Source of the DNA: UBA5314 sp040217815
GTDB taxonomy: Bacteria; Bacillota; Syntrophomonadia; Syntrophomonadales; Syntrophomonadaceae
NCBI GenBank assembly: GCA_040217815.1
Contig: JBEHWI010000008.1
Span: 1-64,000, forward strand
DNA: 64,000 nucleotides
Direction of reading: 5' to 3'
Numbering within the stretch: position 1 is the first letter of the stretch; each line of letters begins with the position of its first letter. Below the pieces are notes generated by a model. The model was given only the letters and a program-made list of their open reading frames with translations, did no database searches and was not told the origin of the DNA. The position numbers were made by a program, and so were the translations under genes. This document shows, piece by piece, positions 16,655 through 25,479 of this stretch.

Positions 16655-16896
16655 AACCTCTTTATCGCCGCTTGAATGTAAAACGCCTCCCCAATGGCGA
16701 GCCCGCAAAACTTTATTTGCCCGATGGGTCAATTGAAGTTGCCCAGGTCCTTGAATGCTGGTGCGATGCAGGCTGCTGGTGGGAAGGCGAAAGTGAAAAG
16801 CTTTTCTACCGCCTTTACTGCCAGGAAGGCCGGGTCTTTGAAATATTCCAGGACCGGCAAAATGCCCAATGGTTTTTGTACAAGGTTTACGACTAA
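16651..16896 (+). CDS. DUF6504-like small protein in ImuB/DnaE2 cassette
   Basis: 81 residues. ATG overlaps the imuB stop (ATGA), with GGAGG eight bases upstream, so translation is coupled. The protein is Trp/Cys-rich (CWCDAGCWWEG) and ends with a beta-rich block RLYCQEGRVFEIFQDRQNAQ. As I recall, proteins of this kind occur beside imuB and dnaE2 in actinobacteria. Function is unknown; the position suggests a mutasome accessory subunit. An earlier in-frame start at 16618 would add 11 residues and lacks a ribosome site. Confidence 0.7.
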   Translation: MKPLYRRLNVKRLPNGEPAKLYLPDGSIEVAQVLECWCDAGCWWEGESEKLFYRLYCQEGRVFEIFQDRQNAQWFLYKVYD

Positions 16897-16900
16897 CAGT

Positions 16901-16966
16901 GCAACAGGGGTACGGAGATTTTGTTGCATTCAGTAGAATGCAACAAAATCTCCGTACCCCTGTTGC
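16901..16966. repeat. Perfect 31-bp palindrome with AGTA loop between DUF6504 gene and dnaE2
   Basis: Arms 16901-16931 and 16936-16966 are exact reverse complements (left arm begins GCAACAGGGGTACGGAG and ends TTGTTGCATTC). It lies between the DUF6504 stop at 16896 and the dnaE2 ATG at 16993. There is no T run, so it is not a standard terminator. It may be a mobile palindromic repeat or an mRNA stem controlling dnaE2. Confidence 0.95.
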
Positions 16967-16992
16967 AAAGTGAGTTTGGGGATGAGAAAAAA

Positions 16993-19900
16993 ATGTCTTT
17001 CGTGCATCTGCATACCCACAGCCCTTTTTCTTTTTTGGATGGGGGCAGTTCTATCGAGGAGCTGGTTTTGGAAGCCGCGCGGCTCGATATGCCGGCCCTG
17101 GCCATAACTGATCATAACAACCTCTGCGCATCCGTAAAATTCAACCAGGCAGCGGCCATGGCCGGCATCACCCCTATAACCGGCTGCGAAGTTACGCTGG
17201 AAAGCGGTTCTCATCTTACCCTGCTGGCCCGCAACGGCCTGGCCTACAGCTCTATCTGCGCCCTGCTTACCCGGGCCCATCTTTCCCATCCCCGCGGCCA
17301 ACCCCGGGCGTCTTTTGAAGATTTGGCCGGTCTGAAGGATGTCATCGTGCTTTCCGGCTGCCGCCGGGGGGAATTGGCCGCTTTGATCATGAAGGGCAGA
17401 TTCCGGGAGGCAGAACAGCAGGCTCACCGCTATCTCGACCTCTTGGGAAGGGAGCACTTCTTCATTGAAGTACAGGATAATCTCCTGCCTGGCAACCGGC
17501 AGCTCAATTATTACCTGCTGCAGCTTGCCCAAAGCCTGAACCTGGAGCCGGTGGCCACCAACAACGTGCACTACGCCCGGCAGGATGATTTTATCATCCA
17601 TGATCTCTTGAGCTGTGTTCGCACCTTGAGCCGGGTGCAGGATATCCTCCCGGAGCGCCCCTTAAACCGGGAGCAGTATCTTAAATCCCCCCGTCAGATG
17701 GAAGAACTGTTTTCCTTCTGCCCCCGCGCGGCGCACAATACGCTGCGTCTGGCCCGGGAGTGTGAGGCGGTTTTTAAGGAGAAGGTTTTGCATTTTCCGG
17801 AGTTTGAACTTCCGGCAGGGAATCCCGTCCCTCACCTGCGCCGTTTAACTTTCGATGGGGCCCGACAGCGCTACGGTAAAATAAACCTGGCGGTCCGGGA
17901 ACGCCTGGAACAAGAACTGCATATAATAGAAAAGATGGGATTTGCTGGCTATTTCCTGCTGGTCCACGACCTGACCCGCTTTGCGCGCCAGGAGGGGATC
18001 CGTTATGCGGGGCGGGGCTCAGCCGCCGATTCCCTGGCTGCTTATTGCCTGTACATCTGTGAAGTTGATTCCCTGGAGCGGGGCCTGCTTTTTGAGCGTT
18101 TTATGAGCCCGGAGAGGTCGGAACTGCCCGATATCGACATCGATTTTGAGGCCCGCCACCGCGACCGGGTTATTAATTATGTATACCGCAAGTACGGAAC
18201 CGAGCGCGTGGCCCGAGTGGCGACCTATAATACCTACCGGGCCCGCTCTTCGATAAGGGACATAGGCAAAGTTTTGGGTTTTGACCAGAATCTGCTGGGC
18301 AGCATCGCCAAAAGGCTCCCCTATTTCAGCCATGCCGATAATATCAGGGGCCTTATGGAGAGGCTTCCCGAACTGCGCGACAGCCCGCTGCATGACGACC
18401 GTTTTCAGGTTTTACTGGACGTATGCGAAAGGATCGCGGGTTTTCCTCGTTTCTTAAGCACCCATCTGGGCGGGGTGGTTATAAGCGACTGCCCTCTAAC
18501 CCGGCTAAGCCCCCTGCAGCACTCCGCCCTGGGGCCGATCATTACCCAGTTTGACAAGGATGATGTTGAGGATTTGGGGCTGGTTAAGCTGGACCTGCTC
18601 TCTTTGCGGACCCTTTCGGCGGTAAATGATACGATGCGCTCGATCAACCGGGTAAAAGAAGAACTGGACTATGACTCCATCCCCCTGGACGACCTGGCCA
18701 CCTATCAGCGCCTCTCCCGCGGTGAAACCATAGGGGTGTTTCAACTGGAAAGCCCGGCCCAGAGAGCCCTACAGGCCCGCCTGGGGGCTGATCGAATGGA
18801 GGACGTCATCGCCAGTGTGGCTCTTATACGCCCCGGCCCTATTAAAGGGAATATGGTGGAGCCCTATATCGCCAGGCGCCAGGGAAAGGAAGCGATAAGC
18901 TACCTGCACCCTCGCCTTGAACCTATTCTGAATAAAACTTACGGAGTGGTTCTCTTTCAGGAGCAGGTCATAGAAATCGCCATGGCCATCGCCAATTTTA
19001 CTCCCGGTGAAGCCGATCAGCTGCGCCGGGTAATGACCCATGCCCGCTCCCCTAAAGCAATGGAGGAGATTGGCCAGAGATTCATAGAAAAAGCGGCTGC
19101 CAGCGGAGTGGGGGAGGAAACCGCCACCGCCATCTTCACCGGCATGGCCGGCTACGCCAGCTACGGTTTCTGTGAAGCCCACGCCGCCGCCTTTGCCACC
19201 ACCAGTTTTAAAACCGCCTACCTGCTTGAACATTATCCGGGACAATACTACACGGCCCTCTTAAACAACCAGCCCCTGGGCTACTATCCAGCCAATGTCC
19301 TGTGTACGGAAGCCCGCAATAGAGGCATTAAGATTTTACCACCCGATGTGAACTTGAGCTCAGATAATTTTGAGCTTGCCAGAACGGCTATTAGAGTAGG
19401 CCTCAAGCAGGTTAAGGGAATTAAACGAGATGAAATACGCGCTATCGTCGGCTCCCGCCAGGATAGGCCTTTTTCCTCCCTGGCCGACTTTATGCGACGC
19501 GCTGCGGTGGCCCTGGACAGCGCCGAGAACCTCATAAAGTGCGGCGCCTTAGACGCCCTTTTCCCCAACCGGCGCCAGTTGCTCTTTCAACTCCCCTATC
19601 TGGAAAAGCGGGAAAGGCAAAAATTGCTGGCCTTTTCCCCCCCTTCTCTTCCCGGCCCCGGGATATGCGACTTTTCTTCACGTGAAAAACGCGCCCTGGA
19701 ATATGCCATACTGGGCCTGGACATAGACGAGCATTTTATGGCCGGACTGCGGCCTGAACTGCACAAAAAGCAGATCCGCTCCAGCCGGGAGCTAAGGACC
19801 CTGCCGGATAATACGCCGGTCAAGGTTTGCGGCTTGCTGCTAAGACCGCACCGCCCGCCTACCCGGAGCGGTAAAATCACGGTTTTTTTGTCCCTGGAAG

Positions 19901-20076
19901 ATGAATTTGGCCTCACTGAGGTTACCGTGTTTGAGGACGTATATATGATGTACGGTCAGCTTATCTTCGCCCCCCAGTCAGGCCCCCTGCTGATTAAAGG
20001 CCATATTCAACGACGGGGCTCCGGGGTGAGCGTAACCGCTCGGGAGATAGCCAGGTACGGACCATCATCTATTTAA
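16993..20076 (+). CDS. dnaE2: Error-prone DNA polymerase III alpha subunit (DnaE2/ImuC type)
   Basis: 1027 residues from ATG 16993 (GGGGATGAG upstream). A longer frame starts at TTG 16921 but that start lies inside the palindrome and is rejected. The PHP domain begins FVHLHTHSPFSFLDG; the catalytic palm has ELPDIDIDFEARHRDRVI (near residue 380), and helix-hairpin-helix and OB-fold regions follow to the end (VKVCGLLLRPHRPPTRSGK). The length fits DnaE2 or short DnaE1 (~1030) rather than the 1160-residue replicative DnaE. With imuB upstream and LexA control it is best read as the translesion polymerase of an SOS mutasome. Confidence 0.88.
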   Translation: MSFVHLHTHSPFSFLDGGSSIEELVLEAARLDMPALAITDHNNLCASVKFNQAAAMAGITPITGCEVTLESGSHLTLLARNGLAYSSICALLTRAHLSHPRGQPRASFEDLAGLKDVIVLSGCRRGELAALIMKGRFREAEQQAHRYLDLLGREHFFIEVQDNLLPGNRQLNYYLLQLAQSLNLEPVATNNVHYARQDDFIIHDLLSCVRTLSRVQDILPERPLNREQYLKSPRQMEELFSFCPRAAHNTLRLARECEAVFKEKVLHFPEFELPAGNPVPHLRRLTFDGARQRYGKINLAVRERLEQELHIIEKMGFAGYFLLVHDLTRFARQEGIRYAGRGSAADSLAAYCLYICEVDSLERGLLFERFMSPERSELPDIDIDFEARHRDRVINYVYRKYGTERVARVATYNTYRARSSIRDIGKVLGFDQNLLGSIAKRLPYFSHADNIRGLMERLPELRDSPLHDDRFQVLLDVCERIAGFPRFLSTHLGGVVISDCPLTRLSPLQHSALGPIITQFDKDDVEDLGLVKLDLLSLRTLSAVNDTMRSINRVKEELDYDSIPLDDLATYQRLSRGETIGVFQLESPAQRALQARLGADRMEDVIASVALIRPGPIKGNMVEPYIARRQGKEAISYLHPRLEPILNKTYGVVLFQEQVIEIAMAIANFTPGEADQLRRVMTHARSPKAMEEIGQRFIEKAAASGVGEETATAIFTGMAGYASYGFCEAHAAAFATTSFKTAYLLEHYPGQYYTALLNNQPLGYYPANVLCTEARNRGIKILPPDVNLSSDNFELARTAIRVGLKQVKGIKRDEIRAIVGSRQDRPFSSLADFMRRAAVALDSAENLIKCGALDALFPNRRQLLFQLPYLEKRERQKLLAFSPPSLPGPGICDFSSREKRALEYAILGLDIDEHFMAGLRPELHKKQIRSSRELRTLPDNTPVKVCGLLLRPHRPPTRSGKITVFLSLEDEFGLTEVTVFEDVYMMYGQLIFAPQSGPLLIKGHIQRRGSGVSVTAREIARYGPSSI

Positions 20077-20140
20077 AGATACCACCGCACTAAATAATAA
20101 TATTCTTAAGTAATTGTTGTCAGAACAGGTCATAAAAGCA

Positions 20141-20173
20141 AAAAAAAGGTGTACTATAAGTACACCTTTTTTT
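20141..20173. terminator. Bidirectional terminator between dnaE2 and HU gene
   Basis: AAAAAAAGGTGTACT / AGTACACCTTTTTTT with an ATA loop. It has A and T runs on both sides, so it can end transcripts of both convergent genes. Confidence 0.9.
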
Positions 20174-20184
20174 CCCGTGTTTAA

Positions 20185-20508
20185 CTATTTTTTCTTGGCT
20201 TTTTTCTTTGCTGCCTTGGCAGGAGCCTTTTTCTCTACCGCAACTGCTTCTTTAAGGGATTTGCCAGGTTTAAATGCGGGAACCTTGGTTGCCGGCACTT
20301 TGATTTCTTCACCGGTTGCCGGGCTGATAACCTTTCTTTCCTTGCGGTCGCGCACTTCGAAACTTCCAAAGCCAATAACTTGAACTTTGTCTCCACTAGC
20401 TAAGGCCTTTTGAATGGTTTCCACCAGGGCATCCAATGCTTTGGCTGCATCCTTTTGAGTTATCTCCGCTTTTTCAGCTAACGCTTTTACCAGTTCCGAT
20501 TTGTTCAC
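20185..20508 (-). CDS. hup: HU-family DNA-binding protein with Lys/Ala-rich tail
   Basis: 107 residues, GTG start with AAGGGAGG. Residues 1-90 are canonical HU: MNKSELVKALAEKAEIT, the FGSFEVRDRKERK arm base and AFKPGKSLKEAV. HU normally ends near residue 90; here there is a further stretch of about 15 residues (KKAPAKAAKKKAKKK) like the basic tails of mycobacterial HU or histone H1. The tail probably increases non-specific DNA compaction. It is a single-gene unit. Confidence 0.93.
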   Translation of the reverse strand: MNKSELVKALAEKAEITQKDAAKALDALVETIQKALASGDKVQVIGFGSFEVRDRKERKVISPATGEEIKVPATKVPAFKPGKSLKEAVAVEKKAPAKAAKKKAKKK

Positions 20509-20697
20509 GACAGAATCCTCCCTTTAAATTTTATTGACCACATGTAAAAATTCCTCAAAAAAAAGGCAAATCCTGCTATATAGTGAGATCTTTTAAAAAA
20601 AATTTTTTCTGCAACACCGAGTATGTTTACATTCTACCAACATCCGGGGTTTTTTATGCACAACAAACCCCTATTTACGGGCATTTTTTAACCCACC

Positions 20698-21729
20698 TTA
20701 ACCGTCTATCACCTCCAATACATGAATTGAGCGGTCCAAAGCCAGGTTAAAAAATTCTTCCCCTACCTTTACGATAGGACGGGTAGGTTGGATTGAGTCC
20801 ACAAAAACGACTTTGCCTTGCAACTGGTTGGATAATGTTACCTGGCTTCCGATTAGAAACGGTGTCACTTTACTGTAAAAGAACTTGCATATAGCGGGAT
20901 TTAGCTTGCCAAATGATTCTTCCCAAATGATATCGGCGGCCGTAAATGGTGAGCGTTTTTTGGAATATACCCTATTGGCAGTTATTGCATCAAAAGCATC
21001 ACATACTGCAATTATAGCCGCATAGGGATTATTTCCGTAATTTATAGCGCCGGTGGGATAACCCGATCCATCGGTGCGTTCATGATGATATAGAACCGCC
21101 TGGGCAACTTCAGGGCTCACCCAGCCCTGTTTTATGAGGACATCATATCCCATTGTACTGTGTTTCTTGATCTCCTCATATTCATCATCGTTTAAGCTGG
21201 CTGGTTTATTTAGGATTTCATCCGCAACAAACACCTTTCCGATGTCGTGGAGAAGACCGCATGTGCCCAAATCTCGAATTTGCGGTTCCTTGAGCTTCAT
21301 CCACCGTCCCACCAGCATGGCCAGAATGGAGACATTAATGGAGTGCGTAAAAAGGTATTCATCCTTGTCCTTCATTACGCTTATGCCTTTAAAGACATTC
21401 AGTTCATCCAGTACCTGGTTGAGAAGTGAGTCCACGGTTGAATTGACTTCCTGGGAATCGAGCGGTTGTCCCAGTTTGGTCTCCATGAGAAACGACTTTA
21501 CCGCCAGCAGGGAATCGTCGTAAACATCATCAAAGGATTTGGTGCTTCTTTTAGTCTTTTTTTCTTCGGCAACAAATACTTCGGTAATACCCCTTTTGGC
21601 GAAAGAGTCTAAATGCTCCTGGTTAATAACCGTGCCGGCTGGAAGCAAAAGCTGAGCGTCGTTGGAAAACAGATCCTTGGCGAGTTCCACTCCCGGCTGC
21701 AGGCTACTTACCTTAATTTTAAGCATCAT
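20698..21729 (-). CDS. HD-GYP domain protein (probable cyclic-di-GMP phosphodiesterase)
   Basis: 343 residues from ATG 21729, placed seven bases after AAGGA; the GTG at 21735 is too close to that site. An N-terminal ~110-residue region (SLQPGVELAKDLF, DUF3391-like) precedes the HD-GYP domain. Metal ligands are visible in THSINVSILAM, GLLHDIGKVFVADEIL, KKHSTMGYDVL and LYHHERTDGSGYP; the last is the GYP motif. Such enzymes hydrolyse cyclic di-GMP to GMP. A ~75-residue C-terminal tail of unknown fold follows. No partner diguanylate cyclase is nearby. Confidence 0.85.
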   Translation of the reverse strand: MMLKIKVSSLQPGVELAKDLFSNDAQLLLPAGTVINQEHLDSFAKRGITEVFVAEEKKTKRSTKSFDDVYDDSLLAVKSFLMETKLGQPLDSQEVNSTVDSLLNQVLDELNVFKGISVMKDKDEYLFTHSINVSILAMLVGRWMKLKEPQIRDLGTCGLLHDIGKVFVADEILNKPASLNDDEYEEIKKHSTMGYDVLIKQGWVSPEVAQAVLYHHERTDGSGYPTGAINYGNNPYAAIIAVCDAFDAITANRVYSKKRSPFTAADIIWEESFGKLNPAICKFFYSKVTPFLIGSQVTLSNQLQGKVVFVDSIQPTRPIVKVGEEFFNLALDRSIHVLEVIDG

Positions 21730-21812
21730 CGTCACTTCCTTGTGTGTTTACTGTACAATAAGTTCTGTAAAATACGACAAAATCCTTGTTTTTCAGGAGA
21801 AATTTTGGTTTC

Positions 21813-22928
21813 TTAAAGCATTTTTAGGCAATCTGGTTCATACAGGTTTATAACCTGGCAGTTTAGATGCCTTTCCGCAAATTCCTGTTCTAACATTGAT
21901 GACAGCATGCCAACCATTATCTGTTCGCTTCCATGGTGCCCGGCATCGATCAGGCATAACCCCAGGTCGCGGGAAAGACAGGCGTCGTGGTATTTGACGT
22001 CACCGGTAACCAGAACGTCCAACCCTTCAGCAGCTACTGACTTGATAAAGGACGCCCCCGAACCGCTTACCACTGCAACCCGGTTTATCGGTTTTTCCAG
22101 GCTCCCCACTACCTTGATTGAGCTGAGCTTCAATACCTCCTTCACTCGCCCGGCCAGACCTTCAAGACTAATTGTTTCGGGCAGACTGCCCTTTCGCCCC
22201 GGACTTATTAAACGCCCGGGATTGGCCAGCGGATAAAGGTCGTAGGCAACCTCCTGATAGGGATGAACCGCCAGCATTTTTTGCACCGTTTCGGAAATTG
22301 ACCTTTGGTATACGATGGTTTCTAGACGATATTCGGGAACTTTTTCAAGCTGGTTGGCGGTGCCGATATAGGGCTGGCTGCCCGGCAGAGGCTTAAAAGT
22401 ACCCTGCCCGGCAACTCCGAATGAGCAGTGACTATAAAGCCCTATATGCCCTGCTCCAGCTTGGCCCAGAGCCTCGCGCACTATTTCCAGATGGCTTTCC
22501 GGCACATATACGGTCAGTTTGAAGAAAGATTCCCGGCGCCCCGAAGAAAAAGGCATTATATCTTCAAGTCCGATAAGTTCGGCCAGATACTGGTTCAATC
22601 CCTGGGGGGCGCTGTCCAGGTTGGTGTGGGCTGAATAGACCGACATATTGGAACCGGTTAGAAGTTTAATCAGTCTTCCGTTCGGAGTTTGATAATCTAT
22701 AGACTTAAGTGGCGAAAAAAAGAGGGGATGGTGGGTTACCAGGAGATCAACTCCTGCGCTTACGGCCTCTTGAATGATTTCAGGACTGGGATCAAGCGAA
22801 ACTGCCAGTTTGGCTATCCGCTGCTCTCGGTCCCCGATCTGAAGTCCGCAATTATCCCATTCTTCAGCAAGATGCAGCGGGTAATGTTTCTCCAGGATAG
22901 CCATTATATCTTTTGCTTTAGGCTCCAT
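21813..22928 (-). CDS. NIF3-like dinuclear metal-centre protein (YqfO type)
   Basis: 371 residues. N-terminal DNCGLQIGD and VTHHPLFFSP and C-terminal GSGASFIKSVAAEGLDVLVTGD and DAGHHGSE give the His/Asp/Glu metal ligands. A ~120-residue PII/CutA-like insert lies in the middle (FKLTVYVPESHLEIV onward), which marks the YqfO form of Firmicutes. Function is debated (GTP cyclohydrolase-like or a metal chaperone). The start overlaps the trmK stop region by 11 bases, so the pair is translationally coupled, as in Bacillus. Confidence 0.9.
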   Translation of the reverse strand: MEPKAKDIMAILEKHYPLHLAEEWDNCGLQIGDREQRIAKLAVSLDPSPEIIQEAVSAGVDLLVTHHPLFFSPLKSIDYQTPNGRLIKLLTGSNMSVYSAHTNLDSAPQGLNQYLAELIGLEDIMPFSSGRRESFFKLTVYVPESHLEIVREALGQAGAGHIGLYSHCSFGVAGQGTFKPLPGSQPYIGTANQLEKVPEYRLETIVYQRSISETVQKMLAVHPYQEVAYDLYPLANPGRLISPGRKGSLPETISLEGLAGRVKEVLKLSSIKVVGSLEKPINRVAVVSGSGASFIKSVAAEGLDVLVTGDVKYHDACLSRDLGLCLIDAGHHGSEQIMVGMLSSMLEQEFAERHLNCQVINLYEPDCLKML

Positions 22929-23619
22929 CTATTATATCCTCCAGTTTATTCAGCTTCATTTGAACCGCAGCCAGCTCCTCCTGTCTGTTCGTCCGGCTCA
23001 AGCCATCCCTGATCTTGCGGTATTTCTTAAGCCATTCCATCAAATAGTCTCTATTTTCCGCCGGGGAAGCAGCCATAACCAACGGACCGATGTCAGCTTC
23101 CAACGGGCTCAATAAATAAGGATTTGCTCCGGGGGTAGCCTCAATCACTGGAAAAAAGCGATGCTCTTCCCGGATTACCTTTTCGCTGCGTATGGGCCAT
23201 CCTCTTTCAGCCAGAGTATTGCGTAAAACCCGGGCCCGGCTCATGGGCTGCATGATATATTGCTTGAAAGATTCGGACTTTTCCCAATCGCTGCATAAAA
23301 TATCGGCAATGGCGTCCCCGCCCAATCCAGCAATGATTACCGTATCTGCCTCCCCCGGTTTTAGTGTATGCAGTCCATCACCCTGGCGAAGATCTATTAA
23401 ATGCGCCCAGGGGCAACTTTCAACAGCTTTTTTAGCCCTTTCATAAGGTCCCCGGGCTATATCGGTGACGATGACCCTGGAGGTAAGCTTCTGTTCAATT
23501 AAAAAGATCGATAACTGGGCGTGGTCGGCGCCTATGTCCGCACATATCTGCCCCGGCTGAACCAACTGGCTGATTACGTACAAGCGCGGGCTCAACTTGA
23601 TGCCAGGTTCCCTATTCAC
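22918..23619 (-). CDS. trmK: tRNA (adenine-22-N1)-methyltransferase
   Basis: 233 residues, family length. SAM-binding motif I is ICADIGADHAQLSIFL at about residue 30 and the catalytic-loop block is VIIAGLGGDAIADIL near 95; QPMSRARVLRNTL near 120 is also typical of TrmK. The C-terminal coiled-coil helix pair (EWLKKYRKIRDGL) is present. The family methylates A22 in bacterial tRNAs. It overlaps the NIF3-like gene, the normal TrmK-YqfO pairing. Confidence 0.9.
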   Translation of the reverse strand: MNREPGIKLSPRLYVISQLVQPGQICADIGADHAQLSIFLIEQKLTSRVIVTDIARGPYERAKKAVESCPWAHLIDLRQGDGLHTLKPGEADTVIIAGLGGDAIADILCSDWEKSESFKQYIMQPMSRARVLRNTLAERGWPIRSEKVIREEHRFFPVIEATPGANPYLLSPLEADIGPLVMAASPAENRDYLMEWLKKYRKIRDGLSRTNRQEELAAVQMKLNKLEDIIDGA

Positions 23620-23711
23620 GGTCAGCTCCTTTACGGGTTTTCTACTCTATATTATTATCGGCATAAAAATAGAAAACCTGTGTATTTTTTTGGAAAAAAT
23701 CAAAAAATGTT

Positions 23712-23749
23712 AAAAAAACAAAGTCCTGACCCTTTTAAGATCAGGACTT
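23712..23749 (-). terminator. Intrinsic terminator of TrpB-like gene
   Basis: On the minus strand, AAGTCCTGA / TCAGGACTT with an 11-base loop followed by TGTTTTTTT. Confidence 0.9.
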
Positions 23750-23783
23750 CTATTGTTTGGCTTTTCATTTCGTTCAAATTCCC

Positions 23784-25148
23784 TTACTTTATCACCGGTA
23801 GAGTTGCCAGGCTCTTCTTCATTTCTTCTTCCGAGAACTCGATATTTTCTGTTTCTCCGGACAGGAACCGGTCGTAGGATCCCAGATCCAGGAGTCCGTG
23901 TCCGCTCAGGTTAAATACTATGGTTTTGCCAACGCCCTCTTCTTTGCCCTTTAAGGCTTCATCTATGGCCACCCGGATGGCATGGGAGGATTCCGGAGCC
24001 GGGATGATTGACTCGGTTTGGGCAAAGAGCATGGCTGCTTCAAAAGTATCATTCTGCATAACCGACACCGCTTCCAGCAGGCCGTCATGGTAGAGCTGAC
24101 TGACCAGCGGTGAATCGCCATGGTAGCGCAGCCCTCCCGCATGGATGCCGGAAGGTACAAAGTCATGGCCCAGGGTGTACATCATCGCCACCGGTGCAAA
24201 TCCCACATTGTCACCGTAGTCATAGGCAAAGACGCCTTTGGTCAGGGTCGGACAGGCGGCCGGTTCAACAGCTATCAGGCGGGTTTTCTTGCCGGCCAGC
24301 TTGTCGGGAATGAAGGGGAAGGCAATACCGGCCAAGTTGCTGCCGCCTCCGCAGCATCCGATAACGATGTCCGGGTAATCATCGACCATTTCCAAAGCGG
24401 TCTTCACTTCCTGCCCTATTACTGACTGGTGCAGGCAGACGTGGTTCAAGACGCTGCCCAGGGAGTAATGGGTGTCTTCCCGGCTGGCCGCATCCTCAAC
24501 CGCTTCGCTGATGGCCATGGCCAGACTTCCCGGGGTGTCCGGATCACGGGCCAGGGCGGTGCGTCCCGCTTCAGTCAGGGGGCTGGGGCTGGGTATGCAC
24601 TTTGCTCCATAAACCTCCATAGCCGAACGGCGATAGGGCTTCTGATAATAACTCACTTTAACCATATAGACCATTATTTCCAGGCCAAAGATCTTGCCTG
24701 CCAGTGACAATGCAGTTCCCCACTGCCCAGCTCCGGTCTCAGTGGTCAAACGCTTCATTCCCTGCGCCTTGTTAAAGAAGGCCTGCGGTAGTGCCGAGTT
24801 TAACTTATGGCTTCCCACCGGGCTGGCGCCTTCATATTTATAATAGATGTGGCACGGCGTGTCGAGAGCCTTTTCCAGGTTGCGAGCCCGAATCAAGGGG
24901 GTGCACCGGTATTGTTTATATATATCGCGCACCTCTTTGGGAATTTCAATGTAGCGCTCCTGCGAAACCTCCTGCATAATCAGTTCCATGGCAAACAGAG
25001 GAGCAAGATCATCAGGACCCATCGGCTGTAAAGTAGCCGGATGCAGGGGAGGCTGCAGGGGATTGGGCATATCTGCTTGTACGTTGTACCAGAATTTCGG
25101 AATTTTATCATCAGGCAGGACAATTTTGGTGAACTCTTCTCTACTCAT
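23784..25148 (-). CDS. TrpB-like pyridoxal-phosphate enzyme (TrpB2 subfamily)
   Basis: 454 residues, longer than TrpB1 (~400), with the extended N-terminus typical of TrpB2 (PNPLQPPLHPATLQPMGPDD). The PLP lysine is in ASPVGSHKLNSALPQA near residue 110; the phosphate-binding glycine loop is IGCCGGGSNLAG near 260. TrpB2 condenses indole with serine to make tryptophan and may salvage indole or act with tryptophanase. No trpA or other trp gene is nearby, consistent with TrpB2. ATG start with AGGAGACC. Monocistronic with a strong terminator. Confidence 0.9.
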   Translation of the reverse strand: MSREEFTKIVLPDDKIPKFWYNVQADMPNPLQPPLHPATLQPMGPDDLAPLFAMELIMQEVSQERYIEIPKEVRDIYKQYRCTPLIRARNLEKALDTPCHIYYKYEGASPVGSHKLNSALPQAFFNKAQGMKRLTTETGAGQWGTALSLAGKIFGLEIMVYMVKVSYYQKPYRRSAMEVYGAKCIPSPSPLTEAGRTALARDPDTPGSLAMAISEAVEDAASREDTHYSLGSVLNHVCLHQSVIGQEVKTALEMVDDYPDIVIGCCGGGSNLAGIAFPFIPDKLAGKKTRLIAVEPAACPTLTKGVFAYDYGDNVGFAPVAMMYTLGHDFVPSGIHAGGLRYHGDSPLVSQLYHDGLLEAVSVMQNDTFEAAMLFAQTESIIPAPESSHAIRVAIDEALKGKEEGVGKTIVFNLSGHGLLDLGSYDRFLSGETENIEFSEEEMKKSLATLPVIK

Positions 25149-25276
25149 CTCAACTGGTCTCCTCTCTACTTTTAAATTAATATCAGATAGATTTTAGCAT
25201 ATAGAATCATGCTCAAACAAGCATTAGTACTAAAATTTATCGCATTTTATGCCCATATGTTTCCCGTCGGGTTCGC

Positions 25277-25305
25277 TTGACAAGGCCTAGACAAAGTCAA
25301 ATAAT
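25277..25305 (+). promoter_or_regulatory. Sigma-A promoter of thiamine-precursor uptake operon
   Basis: TTGACA (25277-25282), 17-bp spacer, AATAAT (25300-25305). It lies about 10 bp before the TPP riboswitch. Confidence 0.7.
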
Positions 25306-25314
25306 AATAACATA

Positions 25315-25408
25315 AAAAGGGGAGCTGGTTCCTTCCGGCTGAGAGTGGACTCTTCCGATGTCCTGACCCTTGAACCTGATCTGGGTAATGCCAGCGTAGG
25401 GAGTATAA
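25315..25408 (+). ncRNA. TPP riboswitch (THI element) upstream of uptake operon
   Basis: Core motifs are GGGGAGC near 25319, GGCTGAGAG near 25337, CCTGACCCTTGAACCTGATC near 25362 and GGGTAATGCCAGCGTAGGGA near 25383. These are the invariant pyrimidine- and pyrophosphate-sensor helices. It controls the uptake genes through the terminator at 25438. Confidence 0.95.
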
Positions 25409-25437
25409 TTTATTGAGCCTACTCTCTTGCTGCCCAT

Positions 25438-25457
25438 CCACCGGGGTGGTTTTTTTA
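25438..25457 (+). terminator. Riboswitch-controlled terminator
   Basis: Short GC stem CCACC / GGTGG followed by TTTTTTT. A competing pairing of GAGTA (25411) with TACTC (25421) could form the antiterminator. It lies before the first ribosome site. Confidence 0.6.
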
Positions 25458-25479
25458 TTTAATAAGGAGGCTGAATAAT

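Noticed and set aside
16921..16992. Start of dnaE2 at TTG 16921
   Set aside because: The start would fall within the 31-bp palindrome; PHP homology begins at the ATG at 16993, which has a ribosome site.
23963..24979. Several 60-100 residue frames inside the TrpB-like gene
   Set aside because: Shadows of a conserved gene in other frames, without ribosome sites.
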